Source: Sabethes cyaneus
Taxonomy: Eukaryota > Arthropoda > Insecta > Diptera > Culicidae
Assembly (NCBI RefSeq): GCF_943734655.1
Contig: NC_071353.1
Span: 77,399,121 to 77,463,120 of the forward strand
Direction: 5' to 3'
Length of the DNA stretch: 64,000 bases
Below the pieces are notes generated by a model, which ran no database searches, was not told the origin of the DNA, and saw only the letters and a program-made list of their open reading frames with translations. The stretch's first letter is position 1, and each line of letters starts with the position of its first letter. This document shows, in pieces, positions 31,315-45,018 of this stretch. A program made the translations under genes and the position numbers.

Positions 31315-33914
31315 CCGTGAAAGCACCTAATTCCGATCACCTAAGGCATGATTCATCTTTGAGTCCCTACTGAAAAATATAGCTTTGATATTTATTAACA
31401 CAGTATGTGTCTTTAGCAAGTATTTTCAATTATGTTTCATGGAAAAATACTAAAATGCCTAAATTATTTACCGAAAGTTAAAAAAAATGCGTCATAGTAT
31501 GATGCATCAGTGCACCTAATTCCGATCATCAATTATAAGGGGTGATTCTAATTCCGATCACAGGTGTATCTAATTCCGATCACGTCATGATGAACTGTTA
31601 AAGCAAAAAAATTTTGTCTACTCGTACCAAATGGATCTGAAATGTATTACTTTTATGTAGTTCGACGACAATCCCCCTACCAGTCATCTTCTGCTTGCGT
31701 TAATGATCATTATTATCATTAGCTTAATATTCATAAAATTTGTGTACTCAAAAGATCGACAAGCGGATTATAAAACTTTAATCTTCTTTTATCTTTGTTC
31801 AACTGTTACAATTGCAATAAAATTGGGTCACTTCGACATTTTTATAAAGCTTTGATCATAAACCGTAGTTAAAATCAAATCAGAAAGGTTGTGTTCCAGA
31901 CATGACCGCGTAGTTGGCGTTGAACTACGTGAGGCTGGTTTTCGCGAAGAAACCTCGAATATTAAAGAAAACTTTTTACACCATATTGGTATATGTGTAG
32001 CGTAAAATAGCGTAAAGTGAGAAAAAAACAAACAATATAATAATAATATTATCTTGCTGTATCGTATTTATGGTAGGTGAGCTATTTTGCGATATCAAAA
32101 ACGAATATTTTTACCAGTGCCAAAGCCGGAGTATTTCAGTATAGAAATTTGCCTCACGCATCCGGCTATTAACAAAGTTCTAGGAGAAAACTTAAGTCCT
32201 CAAAATAATATGTTATTGTTATATTAAAAGAACACGCATTAATAAGATAGTTCATAACTGCGCTGTCGCTGTCGCTTGTTTGCAGCGTTAGAAAAGCAAA
32301 ACGTCTGAGCCTTTCAGTTGGCTTGGAGGTACGGCACTGGTTTAATAACCCGATCAAATGACTATATCAAATTTATAACAAGATGAGTTCTAGATAATAA
32401 GTATTTTATAACAAAGTCTCCCTTGCGTTTTGTTATAAACTTGGTCTCGTTAGCAGTTGCTAAAATAACTAAAATTGTAACAAAATTTGCTCAAGGCATA
32501 TCACAAATATATCAAATTATGATATAATTTTATCTAGTTTATATCCATATGACTAACAAAAATCAGTATTCTATCTTGCTGTACAACCAAATTGTGACAA
32601 AGCGATTTATAAGTAACAGAACGAGATAGAATCTTGGTAGAAACATTAATAACAAAGTTTGATAGAAATATCAACTTGAGCAACAGTTCTGTAAGATTTT
32701 TGCTAGAATCATCTGATCAGGAAGCTAGACGTCACATGTTCGAATCTCGACTGAAAGAGTTAAAGGATTTGTAGCACAATTGTCCGTATTCTTACAGGCT
32801 ACGAAGTCTGTTGCATAAAAACAGAAGGTCAAAATTCTAAATCGGAATGTAGCACCTAGGCTATACTGTGCTCTGTAGTAAACAAAAAACCCGCAAGTTT
32901 ATTTTGCTTCTTTGTCTTGAATCAGCAGTAGCCACAAGCTTGATGCTTGTGAAGATGCAGAGGATTACCTGGTCTTTATTAGCAACAAGTATTGGGCTAA
33001 CATTCCTTCCCATCCCACCAGGACCCGCATTCGGACGTGGCCGGCGTCTGTATTGATCAGCACGCAGGGACCTGATAAGGTTGCACAAAAAGGAACAGTG
33101 CGCTGTCCTAAGCATGCTTTTTCAGCCATCATTTTGTATTTTGTGCCTATGCTTATGCTTGCTTATGCTAATCAGCATCAGCCACAAGCTTGGTGTGTGT
33201 AATGGTCGTCCGTGCCTGCCATACAATTGCTGCATCGTTTATGATCAAAATCTGTTTTAAATTGGAATAGCTATTAGTGTTCAAAATCTTTCATTCTTTC
33301 GTGACGGTGGCTTAACTCCAAATTTTGGTTGACATCCTGCCGTAAGACGTAGTCCTACGTCAAAAAATTTCGATAATCCTACCATGTTATCATGTTGCAA
33401 TAAATCCTAAAATCCAAATAGTAACTTCGTTAGCTTACATTTTGCCTGTTTATAACTTTGATATAGTGATCGGAATTAGAAGCAGAAAAAAAATTATGTC
33501 CATAATTCCGATCAATTACTTTAATGGAATAAATTCCGCAAATTAAGCATTTTTTTAGCCAAATTTGATATAAAACGGTTATATATGCTTGTATCTATTA
33601 GTTATCATAGAACACCGAAGAAGGTAATATGTTTTCACGCTGCTATGTTCTTAGCAAATTTGATCGTGCGCTTAGCACTTCGGCTAAGAAAATACATTTT
33701 GATGGCGTTTTTTGCTTCTGCCTGTCGAATTTAATTTATTTTGAAGTGCATGGTGCCCCAAAGGCAGTTATTTTTCAACAACTGACACATAAACACATAG
33801 CACAATAACTAAGCGTGCTCATTTACTACAGATTTTGGCTCAATTTTCTAAAAATTGACCATTTAGGTTGAGTGATCGGAATTAGGAGCTGATCGCAATT
33901 ATGTGCGGTCACGG
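31315..33914. mobile_element. TA-flanked element with CTAATTCCGATCA iterons, 2,600 bp
   Basis: The ends CCGTGAAAGCACCTAATTCC and (from the right) CCGTGACCGCACATAATTGC are inverted copies with TA at 31313-31314 and 33915-33916. CTAATTCCGATCA or its complement appears several times near each end (31328, 31516, 31548, 31568; 33465, 33508, 33875). No transposase is recognisable inside. The middle (32700-33200) holds other repeats. Confidence 0.7.
32715..32870 (+). repeat. SINE-like segment
   Basis: Contains TGTTCGAATCTCG at 32737, close to the Pol III B-box consensus, followed by TCTTACAGGCTACGAAGTC and AATCGGAATGTAGCACC. No clean A-box is visible, so tRNA-derived SINE is only the likeliest reading. 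Confidence 0.3.
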
Positions 33915-33916
33915 TA

Positions 33917-35093
33917 TTAGTTAAACCTTTGTCCAAGATAGCATTTCGAACCAACTTTTGTCGAAGTTTGTAATCCTAAAACTCAACTTTGTGTTGTTTA
34001 GTTTTACTGCTTTAATCTTGTATCTTGTAATACTAGATAATTATTGCATTGTTCCAGGTATGTGACACTCTGATTCTGCAAATCTACGCTTGCTAATTTA
34101 TGTTTTATCTATGTAAACCCTGTGTTATTGTCATATTTCTTGATTGCAGCTAAACATAGGGGTAAAAGTGTAAGAACGTTATTAGTTTATGTTTTGTTAG
34201 TGATGCTGGTCACGTGATAATAGAGTCGGGACGGAATGCCTCTCTAAACATTGTTTTCAACCCTACCTATTACCATCAGGAAGAAATTAATCTGCTTTCA
34301 TTTTATTAGGAACCCCTTATGAAGGTTTGTCAACAAATGAGCGACGTGAAAAAAAATGTTCATGCGACGTGACCATACAGATCTACAACACACGCATTAC
34401 TTTCTAATTTCGCACACACTGAAGTACAAAATTCTGTGATAAGTTTTAGATAGATTGCACGTTAGAAAATATTTAAGGTGCAAACACGCATCATTGGCTT
34501 TTGGGATTTCCAAAACAGCTTGATATGCTCTAAATAATATCTGTTCCCGAAAATTTATGATTGTTTTCTGACACACGCAAAGAATGAAGTGAAAACGAGG
34601 CTTGGAACATTATTAATTTGAATTATTGTTTTGAGATAAAAACTGCTTTTGAAATCCCAAAAATCAATTGCACGTGTTTGAATCTTAACTACGACAATTC
34701 TCGGATACTTTTTCAAAAGGACAAAGTGACAATGAGAGATATTCTTCGCGTGCCCTCTCTTCTATCTTTCACGGCGATGCAAACGCACTTTTATCACTTG
34801 CTGGCATCACTAGCCAGCTAAGCGTTAATAAAATTTTATTTCAAATACTTTTATACCGCCGTAATAATCGGAAGAGACCAAAGAGAATCTCTCAATATCA
34901 CACTTACGTTCTTTTGTAAAGACACCTGAGAATTGGTGCTATAGCAACCATGGTGAAGGAAGTTTCATGAAGAGAATGTGAGAAAAAACGTGAATATAAA
35001 GCATGTGAACATGCAAAAAAAACCATGAATTAATTCACCTTGCAATGTGATCTGACCTTTCTGCTGCATCATTTTTTTCTCTTTGTTGGTATA
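33917..35093. other. Unassigned stretch
   Basis: No element or gene recognised. The open frame at 34618-34821 lacks any domain. Confidence 0.4.
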
Positions 35094-37227
35094 CTAGCTG
35101 ACCCGACAAACTTCGTATTGCCACAAATTAACCTGTGTTGTACATAAATCATGAATCTTGGATGATCTTTGTAACAATCTCGAGTTTTGCAAGTTTCTGA
35201 GGAGTTCAACCTTAGATGATTCAGTTACGTAACTATGAAAGCATCCCAGGTAATTAATAAGCATCACCAATGCTATTTCAATGTAGGCTAATAAGCATTA
35301 AAGTCGCCTTAAATGCTAATTAAATGCTATTTTGGCAAAATATACAGCTACTTTACTGATAACCTTCTTATAGTGCTGACAATGCTAATTTACAGCTAAT
35401 TACCGACACGAAGAATTTGAATACAATTTTAGATGCCAATTTACAACACCTATGCAGTCAAAAACATAATATACAACAACGTGCAGTATAAAATGCCAGA
35501 TACGCTGATTTGCTGCTTATGTTAATGTTTATTAGTTACCAGGAATGGGTAGTTTAATATACAAATTATACAGTAAAGTAGAAAACAACTCCTCTGTCCC
35601 CTCATTGCATAGCCAGAAAGCGGATAGTAATATTCGCCATGATTGTACGCCAAATATCATTTTGCGAAAAACGTAAAGTGGAATGTACCATTTCACGGAA
35701 AACTTTTTTGTGGAAAGTCCCATTTCACGATCCTCTCCTTACTCGCTGTCGCTCGTTCCAGGAAACCCAGGTAGACCTAGGAAAACAAATAAACCTAGAC
35801 AGTAGTGATTTCTGCAGGGAGTTGCCTCCCCCCAGTGGGCGGCGCTTCCGACGACGGGTCACCGGCAACACTCGCGGCCGTCTCGTCCTGAATGATCTAG
35901 TGTTACTATAGATAGCTTTTGTGGTCTTGTTATTGACTAATGTTTTATGGAAGAGTCTCGAATTTCTAGAGTTCGATTAGTTTTTGAGTTTCGCAAAAAA
36001 ATCTGTTTTATTTGTATGAGAGTCCATATCCCCCTACCACAGGGGTGAGAGGTCTCTAACTATCATAAAATAAATTCAAGACTCCAAAATCTCCCACATG
36101 CCAAATTTGGTTCCATTTGCTTGATTAGTTCTCAAGTTATAAGGAAATTTGAATTTAATTTGTATGGGACCCCTTACCCCCCTCCTAAACAGGGGAGGGG
36201 TCTTAATTCATCATAGAAAAAATTTCTGCCCCCTAACAGCCCCACATGCCAAATTTGGTTCCATTTGCTTGATTAGTACTCAAATTATAAGGAAATTTGT
36301 ATTTCATTTGTATAGGAGCCCCCTCTTAAAAGGGGAAGGGGTCGTAATTCACCATAGAAAAAAATCTTGCCTCTAAAACTGCTTACATGTCAAATTTGGT
36401 TTCATTTGCTTGATTAGTTCTTGAGTTATAAGGAAATTTGTTTTTCATTTGCATAGGAGCCCCCCTCTTAAAGTGGAGAGGGGTCCTAATTCACCATAGA
36501 AAATATTCTTGCCCTCGAAAACACCCACATGCCAAATTTTGTTCCATTTGCTTAACTAGTTCTCGAGTTATGAGGAAATTTGTATTTCATTTGTATAGGA
36601 CCCCCCCCCCCCCCCTCCTAAAGTGGGGAGGGGTCCCAATTCATCATAGAAAAAAATTTTGTCTCCAAAAACACCCACATGCCAAATTTGGTTCCATTTG
36701 CTTGATTAGTTCTCGAGTTATAAGGAAATTTGTATTTCATTTGTATAGGAGCCCCCCTCCTAAATTAGGGAGGGGTCCCAATTCATCATAGAAAAAATTT
36801 TTGTCTCCAAAAACACCCACATGCCAAATTTGGTTCCATTTGCTTGATTAGTTCTCGAGTTATGAGGAAATTTGTATTTCATTTGTATGGAAGCCCCCCC
36901 TCTTAAAGGGGAGAGGAGTCCTAATTCCCCTTCTAAAGAGGGGAGGGGTCCCAATTTACCATAGAATAATTTCTTGTCACCAAACACACCCACATGCCAA
37001 ATTTTGTTCTATTTGCTTGATTTGTTCTCGAGTTATGCAGAAATTTGTGTTTCATTTGTATGGGAGCCCCCCCTCTTAGTGGGGGGAGGGGTCTCTAACC
37101 ATCACTAAAACCTTTCCTGGCCCCAAAAACCTCTACATGCAAATTTTCACGCCGATTGGTTCAGAAGTTTTTGATTCTATAAAGAACATCCCGACAGACA
37201 GACAGAAATCCATTTTTATATAGTAGA
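35094..37227 (-). mobile_element. Helitron-like non-autonomous element, copy 2
   Basis: Read on the minus strand it starts A|TCTACTATATAAAAATGG, continues with the TTTCTGTCTGTC motif, eight units of 141-172 bp (CCACATGCCAAATTTGG plus GC-rich inverted pairs), the GGCAACTCCCTGC/CATTTCGCGTAAG-like section and GGTCAGCTAG|T. The 5' TC, 3' CTAG and A/T junctions match Helitron insertion rules. It is 2,134 bp, including a nested MITE at 35245-35545 not found in copy 1. No Rep/helicase is present. Confidence 0.75.
35245..35545. mobile_element. MITE nested in the Helitron-like element
   Basis: Inverted ends TCCCAGGTAATTAATAAGCA and (from the right) TTCCTGGTAACTAATAAACA. Comparison with copy 1 (around 23095) shows extra sequence only here. 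TAATAAGCAT-like phrases recur inside. Confidence 0.65.
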
Positions 37228-37429
37228 TGATAGTTGCCAGTTGGCTTCGGGGTACGATACTTTTTTGACAACATAGTCATCGTATGTTCGAGATTAATGC
37301 TGTTAGAGTCAATAAGACCGTATCACTAGGCCTGCAATTATCCTGTAGTCTAACAACTAACTGTGAAATTTTTCCAATAAAAATCAAAAAGTCCAATTCC
37401 TAAAATGTAAATGTTGTGAATATTTGTAA

Positions 37430-37836
37430 GCGTCGTCATCGTTAGCAGCATAAAACCGGGGTGGCTTGTACAGTTCCAAGCAGTCGTCTCCATTCCATTC
37501 GATCTTGTGCCAATTTTTTAGTCGTCTCAGAAGTCGTAAATCACTTTCGACCTTGTCGAACCATTTTGCTTGTTTAGCCCCCTGTTCCTAGTGCCAGTGG
37601 GGTTGTTGAAGAGAACTGTTTTCGTCGCACTGTCGTCCGGCATCCTTATGACGTGTCCGGCCCATCGTAGCCAACCGACTTCCGCCAGATGTACGGCAGG
37701 AATCTCTCCAAGTCAGCTTCGTACGGCATTGTATGCGTCTTGATCGTAGCGTTTTGCGTAGGCCAAAGTAGACCCGATTTCCCGCCGTTGGATCACCTTA
37801 CTAGTGTTGTTGTTTCCGGTCATCAGCGATCCCAAA
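37430..37836 (-). pseudogene. RTE-like LINE, C-terminal part
   Basis: The minus strand reads, with interruptions, SLMTGNNNTSKVIQRRE, RWAGHVIRMPDDSATKTVLF and FDKVESDLRLLRRLKNWHKI. GHVIRM and the preceding SLMT segment are hallmarks of the region behind the RT domain in RTE-like non-LTR elements. The frame contains shifts. The RT piece at 40582-40795 lies upstream on the same strand and may be the other side of the same disrupted element. Confidence 0.65.
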
Positions 37837-39169
37837 TACCGTGGACCCCCGTTCGTTTGACCGTTTTTAATCTGAACACTTTTTAATTTGAACCCCGTTG
37901 GTTTGCACGATGTGCAAATTAAAACCTGATTTAATCCACCTAGTGGTGAATGGAACCTTTGTTATACGTCTTACTTGCTATTTGAGATAGAAATCGACAC
38001 GTTTGGTTTACATGAAATTTTTGTAAATTGAATAAGTTTACAAAATTTGAAACAAATAGAAGCACTTATAAATTTTGATAGTTACTTTTCTCATGAAATT
38101 GCTGAGTAAGTTGTTACTAATGAGGGTAAGTGCAAGTAAAAGTAAGTTGTAAGATGAAATATTATTCTTTAACATATACATTGCGTAGTAAAGGTCTAGT
38201 TAATAGGTTTTTGAACTATGCATAATTTCCTGTAACGCCATTCTATTTGATTCACAACAATAAAGTTTTCTTGAATAAATTTCATCAATTTTTATGAACC
38301 TTCGGTTACTCACGTTGTTGTATTTTGTACACCATATGTAGGTTTTTGAATGCCATATTGTTATATAGTTACAAATCGTATATTACGTATATACTAACGT
38401 ATATTCTTCACTAAACTTGTTATGAGCAAAATGTCAGAATTATTCAATGCATTATTACTTTAAATTGTTAGGAAAATAGATTAGCATAAACCGACATCAC
38501 AGAAACGAAGCAGGTGTACCGCAGTTGGCCCCAACTGGAATTTTCTTTCGTTTCTTCATATGGAAAAATGGTGTCTGTGTGCAGCAAAACTACCAGCAAA
38601 TGTAAAATGTTTAAAATATATCCGTCTGTTGGTAGTCGAGTGATTCGGGGTCAAAATCAGGGTATTTTTTATAATCAAAGTTCTACAGTTCGTAAACAAG
38701 GAAACATAGAGGTATCTATGTTCAGCAAAGTTGTGTATTTTTATTATTTATACAACTTTGTAATACATGAAAAAGTCATACAACAATTACAAAAAGAGCT
38801 AAAATAGAAAAACTGATTTTTCAAATTCATATACAATAAATAAGATCTCTTCGTTGAAGAGATAGAAGGTTACTGTCTTCAGCAAAATTTCTTGTAATAA
38901 TATGCTCTAAAACTTTGCAGAACACATCAATGTGTTATATTGAAACTGAAGGAAAATAATTTTTTTATTTCACTTTTAGGGGGATTAATCAAAAATCAAA
39001 TTCTACCAAACGATAGAGCTTTCAATTTCAAGAAACTCTTCCAAAGGTTCGATAAACTTAAAACCAAGTTTTCCTAGTCAAAACGTTTTCTTTGGTTTTG
39101 GGCTATTGTGCGCGTAAGTAACCGTGTAATAAAAGTTGGCGCGAGTGTTCGAGGGTTAATATCTTTTGA
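37837..39169. other. Unassigned stretch
   Basis: Begins with CCGTGGACCCCCGTTCGTTTG and AATTTGAACCCCGTTGGTTTG, also seen near 49321, probably an end of another non-autonomous element. The rest is AT-rich without a gene. Confidence 0.35.
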
Positions 39170-40320
<1,151 letters not shown>

Positions 40321-40581
40321 AATGGTTCAAATGTCATTCTCAATATAACATCATTTGCTTATGCAGACAATGCACATAAACACGATTTGTTTGTACTGAT
40401 CTAGCGTGTTAAATATGTTTCACAATGCGTTTTCCCAACGATTATGGTAGAAATCTGATCGGAGAATGAAATATTCGCTGCTTGCAACTTCCAACTGAAT
40501 CAAACCACCAAAACAATAACAAAGAACAGGGCATCCAGTTCACACAAGCTCCAGCATATTTAGGGTTACCAGTTGTTCAAA

Positions 40582-40795
40582 TTAAAAGCTAACCCCGTTA
40601 GTTTGCTTTGCTTTGGTCTTCGAGGCATTTATGCTTAGTCCAATCCTCCTAGACTCCGTTTTCTGTCTGGCGTAGATTACCTCTACCGTCGCAAAGTTCC
40701 CGGCCATGATATCAAAGTCATCTATAAAGCCTAGTAGTTGGCTGCTACCCTTGGTGAAAATCATGCCTCTCGTTTCGATATTTGTAAGCGTTACC
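40582..40795 (-). pseudogene. RTE-like reverse transcriptase fragment
   Basis: The minus strand reads FTKGSSQLLGFIDDFDIMAG, then ARQKTESRRIGLSINASKTK. This is RT motif C of RTE-like elements, where LLGFADDIDI is usual, with the Ala changed to Ile. The sequence ends inside KTK, where unrelated AACCCCGTTAGTTTG sequence begins. Confidence 0.7.
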
Positions 40796-40868
40796 CAGTT
40801 AATTTAATTTATCAGCGCTTCAATTATTCAGTGGTCACGTGGTTCATAAAGAAAATCTCACACATATA

Positions 40869-41745
40869 ACGGGTGACAACTAAAATTTTGAAATTATTTC
40901 GAGGCCAATATACTCAACAACAAACGAGCTCAAAGAGAAATCAGAGTATGTGTGTGTTAGCTCTCCTCCTCCTCTCTCCTCTTTTCATCAATATTTTTTG
41001 TTTTGTTTATGCTTGCCCAATTTTGCTTAAAATGGCGTCGAAACAGGAAGCATTTTGGAAGCGCGTTGTACACTTCTACGAACTGCCATCTAAATCTGCG
41101 GCTTCGACTGTTTACTATATCCTAAGTTGCCCAACAATTATTCGGAAGCAAGGAAGTGGAAGACCAGCCAAAATGATGGTCGCAGAAGAACATCCTTCTC
41201 CTTCTCGTGCCTTCAACAACAATTCTCATGCTTTAGCTATCAATTAAAATGTGCACCAGATGAATGTTTGAAGAAAATTTTGATCCCGTTTCTACAAAAA
41301 CATCATGCTGATGGACAATACGCGTTTTGGTCGGATAGAGCATCATCGCATTACGCAAAAAAAACACAATCGTTCCTGAATAGCCATTCGATCCCATTTG
41401 TAACCAAAAACCACGATCCGGCAACTCTGTCTCAGTGCGCCGAATCGAAGATTTCTTCGGGATTTGCATATTTGTATACAAAAATGACTGGAGAGCCACG
41501 AATTGCAAACAGGTGATTGGTAGATTCAAGAGATGCATTCGCGAAGTTGACATAATGGTCGTAGTGTATGACTCGTACAAGGCTCCTGTTCCGACATCAA
41601 ACGGAAGCTTCGCCGAACAGCTGAATAGGGACCGTTTTCAAACGTACACTAATTTTTTTTTGGACAATGGATCTTTAATTTCGGTAAATTAGATCTTCTT
41701 CATGTATCTTCATCTTTTTTTTGACAGCTTGACAACTAGACCCGT
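40869..41745 (+). mobile_element. Internally deleted DD37E element, 877 bp
   Basis: TA (40867-40868, 41746-41747) flanks short inverted ends ACGGGT and ACCCGT. Inside, 41030-41170 encodes MASKQEAFWKRVVHFYELPS and KQGSGRPAKM (N-terminal DNA-binding region). 41247-41600 encodes ILIPFLQKHHADGQYAFWSD, SSHYAKKTQSFLNSHSIPFV and, after a one-base shift, IEDFFG. The distance from the Asp of WSD to the Glu of IEDF is 37 residues. The middle of the transposase is absent and stops interrupt the rest. Confidence 0.7.
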
Positions 41746-41819
41746 TAGCAGTAGAAATGTCCCGGTGGTAGATTATAATCATAAAATAAAAATTTTCTCA
41801 TCATAAACATGTTTATTAA

Positions 41820-42316
41820 CCCTCTAACGGGCAACACCGTAAAAACGATGCAATCAAGCTAAGCACAAAGAAAAACCTTACGTTCTGATTTTCATGCAAA
41901 AATAATTATCTGGAGGAGCACCAGGTAAGAAAAAGTCCAATTTCTCCTTTTCTTTTTTCATGTCTAACACTCTGCCCAGATATTTTTTCAATTCAGATAT
42001 ATTACAAAATTAAAATAATGCATGAAATTTACTCATAGAAAAATTGTTTAGGTCAATCATTTTGTTCTAGATGTCCTTTTCCTTCAAAAGTAAAAATATT
42101 GGCGCATTAATTATTTTCGGAAGTTTTCGGAATTTTTGTTTTTGAAAAATGATAACTTTTGAATGCATGGTCGGAATGGTATGATATTAGTATCAAAATG
42201 TCAAGAAATCTGTTCTGAACACATTTTGCATATCGCCAATTAAAAACAAATTTCGAATGCGGCGCTGGAGCTCCTAAAGCGAAGGCCGTCTTTAGACGGT
42301 CTTACCCGTTAGAGGG
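41820..42316. mobile_element. piggyBac-type MITE, TTAA target, 497 bp
   Basis: Inverted ends CCCTCTAACGGG and CCCGTTAGAGGG are directly flanked by TTAA (41816-41819, 42317-42320). Related copies are at 10768-11238 (decayed) and 53490-55113 (interrupted). There is no transposase frame. piggyBac affinity is inferred from the TTAA target and the CCC start. Confidence 0.8.
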
Positions 42317-42320
42317 TTAA

Positions 42321-43489
42321 TGAAGCCTTCCCATGTTTTGCAAGAAAACCATATGTGATGGAGGAAATATGGAGAATATTATTTTAAAGCAGAGTTAGTG
42401 CGTTCAAATACGCTCACAGTCGATCATTCGACTGTATTCCCTAATAGATTTTCGTGTGACACAAACAGACGTGGGTAACACTGGGACAGTACTTTGGTCA
42501 AGCATTTATTTAACTTTTATTTCTTACTAGTTGATTGCCTGATCTTACTCGGGAAAAAATCCCTATTTTTCTTTTGAATGTTTCTACCCTTTGAAAGCTT
42601 CCCCTTCTGGTGTCTCCCATCCACTTTTAAATATATATTCTATTCGGTAATCTATATAAAGCGAGATAAAGCCTTTGTTACGTTTTTGAACCTTCCCTTG
42701 TCAATGGCCAACCCTATTCCCCCCTTTCAGAAATCCCCTCTTGTCATCCAACCACTTGCATATATCGTTCTAAATGCAAGAGAAGCGCTCCGTTTTACCC
42801 ATATGAACCCTTTCTCCTCCCTTGTGAGAGTCGGCCCTTTTGCTCCCCTTACACTGCTTCTCTTATGTCAAAGAACATGTATGCTAAATTTAATGAAGAA
42901 CCGTCCAGCCGTTCCGAAGTTATGGCGGAACATACATTCTTACTCTCGTTCTTCATCCCCTTTTGTTGGCGCTGTCCCTGTCAGCTTCCTCTTCTGTCAC
43001 GTAGTATTATGCATGTGTTTACTCTAAAAATCCCTGTAACGGAAGGGAAATAAAGCCTTTTTTCAGATATCCGTCCTCAGCAGATTCCATCCCCCCTGTC
43101 CATATCTCTCCTCCGTATTCTTGTCTCCCAGCCACTTGCGCTACTGCAATCGGGCTAAATAGAAGAGAAACGCAGCCCCTTTTACTTATTTGGACCGCTC
43201 CTCCTTGTTACCCTACTAACACAGTTGTTATAAAGCAGTTGTGGCAACTGAGTTAAAACCAATATCAGTCGTTAATAAGTTTCTTCAGCTAAACGTGCCA
43301 AAAGTGTGCTTCTTGGGTAGGGGCCACCGCCATTTTGTCAACAACCCATTACTAATTCCTTTATGTCAAGAAAAAATTGTTTACATGTTTATAACAATTA
43401 TTTCATCTGACAATGTCTTAATGTCTTAATGAATTAAAAAATTAACTAAAATAATAACGACCTAATTCTACACAAAATACGTTTAGCCG
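42321..43489. other. C/T-rich repeat-like stretch
   Basis: From about 42590 to 43240 the plus strand is pyrimidine-rich, with loosely repeated phrases (TATGTCAAAGAACATGTATG near 42860; related TATGTCAAGGAACATGTATG near 43790). The 149-codon frame at 42578-43027 has no recognisable domain and is probably non-coding. Confidence 0.4.
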
Positions 43490-43700
43490 GTTCGTCAAAC
43501 TCATTAACTCTTCAACAGCCGTAAATGCGCGAATGCACGCTGAGAAAACTGTTCGATAAAATATTGGCTGCAGCAACGTCGTATTTCGAAGAGATCTGCC
43601 GAAAATTTAACATTGAAAGTAGTTCGACTTCGAGGGCATCAATTTCACCATTTAGTAACTTTGCTATAAACAGTGCTTGCCGACATGTGAACCAAGTTTG
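43490..43700 (-). pseudogene. LINE C-terminal fragment (same family as 60.6 kb)
   Basis: The minus strand reads CRQALFIAKLLNGEIDALEV and SMLNFR, closely matching QQAVFVAKVINGEIDSPQLL and LMDFRA near the end of the LINE at 60598-62256, followed by a similarly placed tail. Only the last 70 codons or so are present. Confidence 0.65.
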
Positions 43701-45018
43701 ATAAAAAACGGTCAAGGCATTCTGGAGTTATGCCGTTGCCCCTTGATAAGAACCACCCCCTTTTGTCAACCCCCAGTGTTGATTCCCTTATGTCAAGGAA
43801 CATGTATGCCTAGTTTAATGGAATAATGGAATTAAATTGCATAAAGGTAAGAAATAGTTTATTTTGGCATTTTTGCCAGAGAGAATATTGCAAACATACC
43901 CGAATAAAAATGTATAGCGAAAAAACATTAAATTTCACTGTTACAAACATTGAAAAACTTTGAAAACAACATTGAAACAGTGAAAATCTTTGTAAAAGTT
44001 ACACTGGAGTTACCATGGATATAGCTGTTTTCACAGTAAATTTTAATGGAAACCCCCAATTTTACAGCGAATAAGGGGGTGATTAAGTGATGTAACACTA
44101 AATTTTTCGGCTTTTTTTTGTATGCCAGAAGGGCATTGGGTTAAAAGGCCACTGCGACAGTCTTAATGATCGTCTTTTGTGGCAGGCCCCGATTAATTTT
44201 TCGGCTTTTTCCCATACAAATAAAAACCAAAAACAGTAAAATTTGTGGTACATTCACTATAAGTTTTACACCGTTTCACAACGAAGTTACAATGAAATTT
44301 AAGGTGAGTTCTGCAAAAAAAATTGTAAGCTTTCGGATTATTAGGACAAAATAAAACTGATTGCTGATTAATTACGGTATTTCATGTTTTAGAAAAGATA
44401 TGATGACAATGAATTCGATTGGCTTCGAACTATTATGACTTTCGAGCCGCTAGGAAAGTATTAAAGGTCAGTACACCTACATAAACAAATTCCGCTCTTT
44501 CCCATTCACGGCTTATCTCAATCTGTTAGATCCTATCGACTATTTGTTTCATTACTGTCTTCTATCGTTCCCTCTGTCAATTATAAAATCTACCGTTATA
44601 AAAATTTAATTATATGCCTGACACCTCATTCGATGTCAAGACGTAGAAACAACGAGGTTGGTCTATTCCATAGGAACGAAGCCTTTCCCCGAACACGCGC
44701 GTTAAGAATCTCGGCTAATATGTTGACAGACGAACAAATAAGTCGCAAGCGCCTGCATAGAGTCGTCGTCCCGTCAGTAAAACGAATTATATTAAACTTC
44801 ACGAACGGTGATTTCTACAGTAGACGGAGGAAGAGACACAATTTGTGTCTACAAATAACTCAACCTGCCAAGGATTGGACCTTAGATAGAGATTATTTCC
44901 TGCTTTCCTGCAAACAATTTGCATTGTTGCCGAATTATATGAAAAATTTTCCAAGAACGGTACAGTGAAGTTACAGCATAAAGTGTTGTAAACAGTAAAA
45001 TTAATAGTAACCGTAATG
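43701..45018. other. Unassigned stretch
   Basis: AT-rich. A 112-codon frame at 44633-44968 (basic, with an RRRKRHN run) shows no recognisable domain. No element boundaries were found. Confidence 0.35.

Noticed and set aside
32737..32747. B-box-like GTTCGAATC as a tRNA gene
   Set aside because: No cloverleaf can be drawn around it and no A-box is in position; at most a SINE.
42578..43027. 149-codon plus-strand frame
   Set aside because: Pyrimidine-rich repeat-like sequence, no domain, and composition (Pro, Leu, Ser, Phe) explained by the C/T bias.
44633..44968. 112-codon basic frame
   Set aside because: No recognisable domain, no neighbouring gene structure, and frames of this length occur by chance here.
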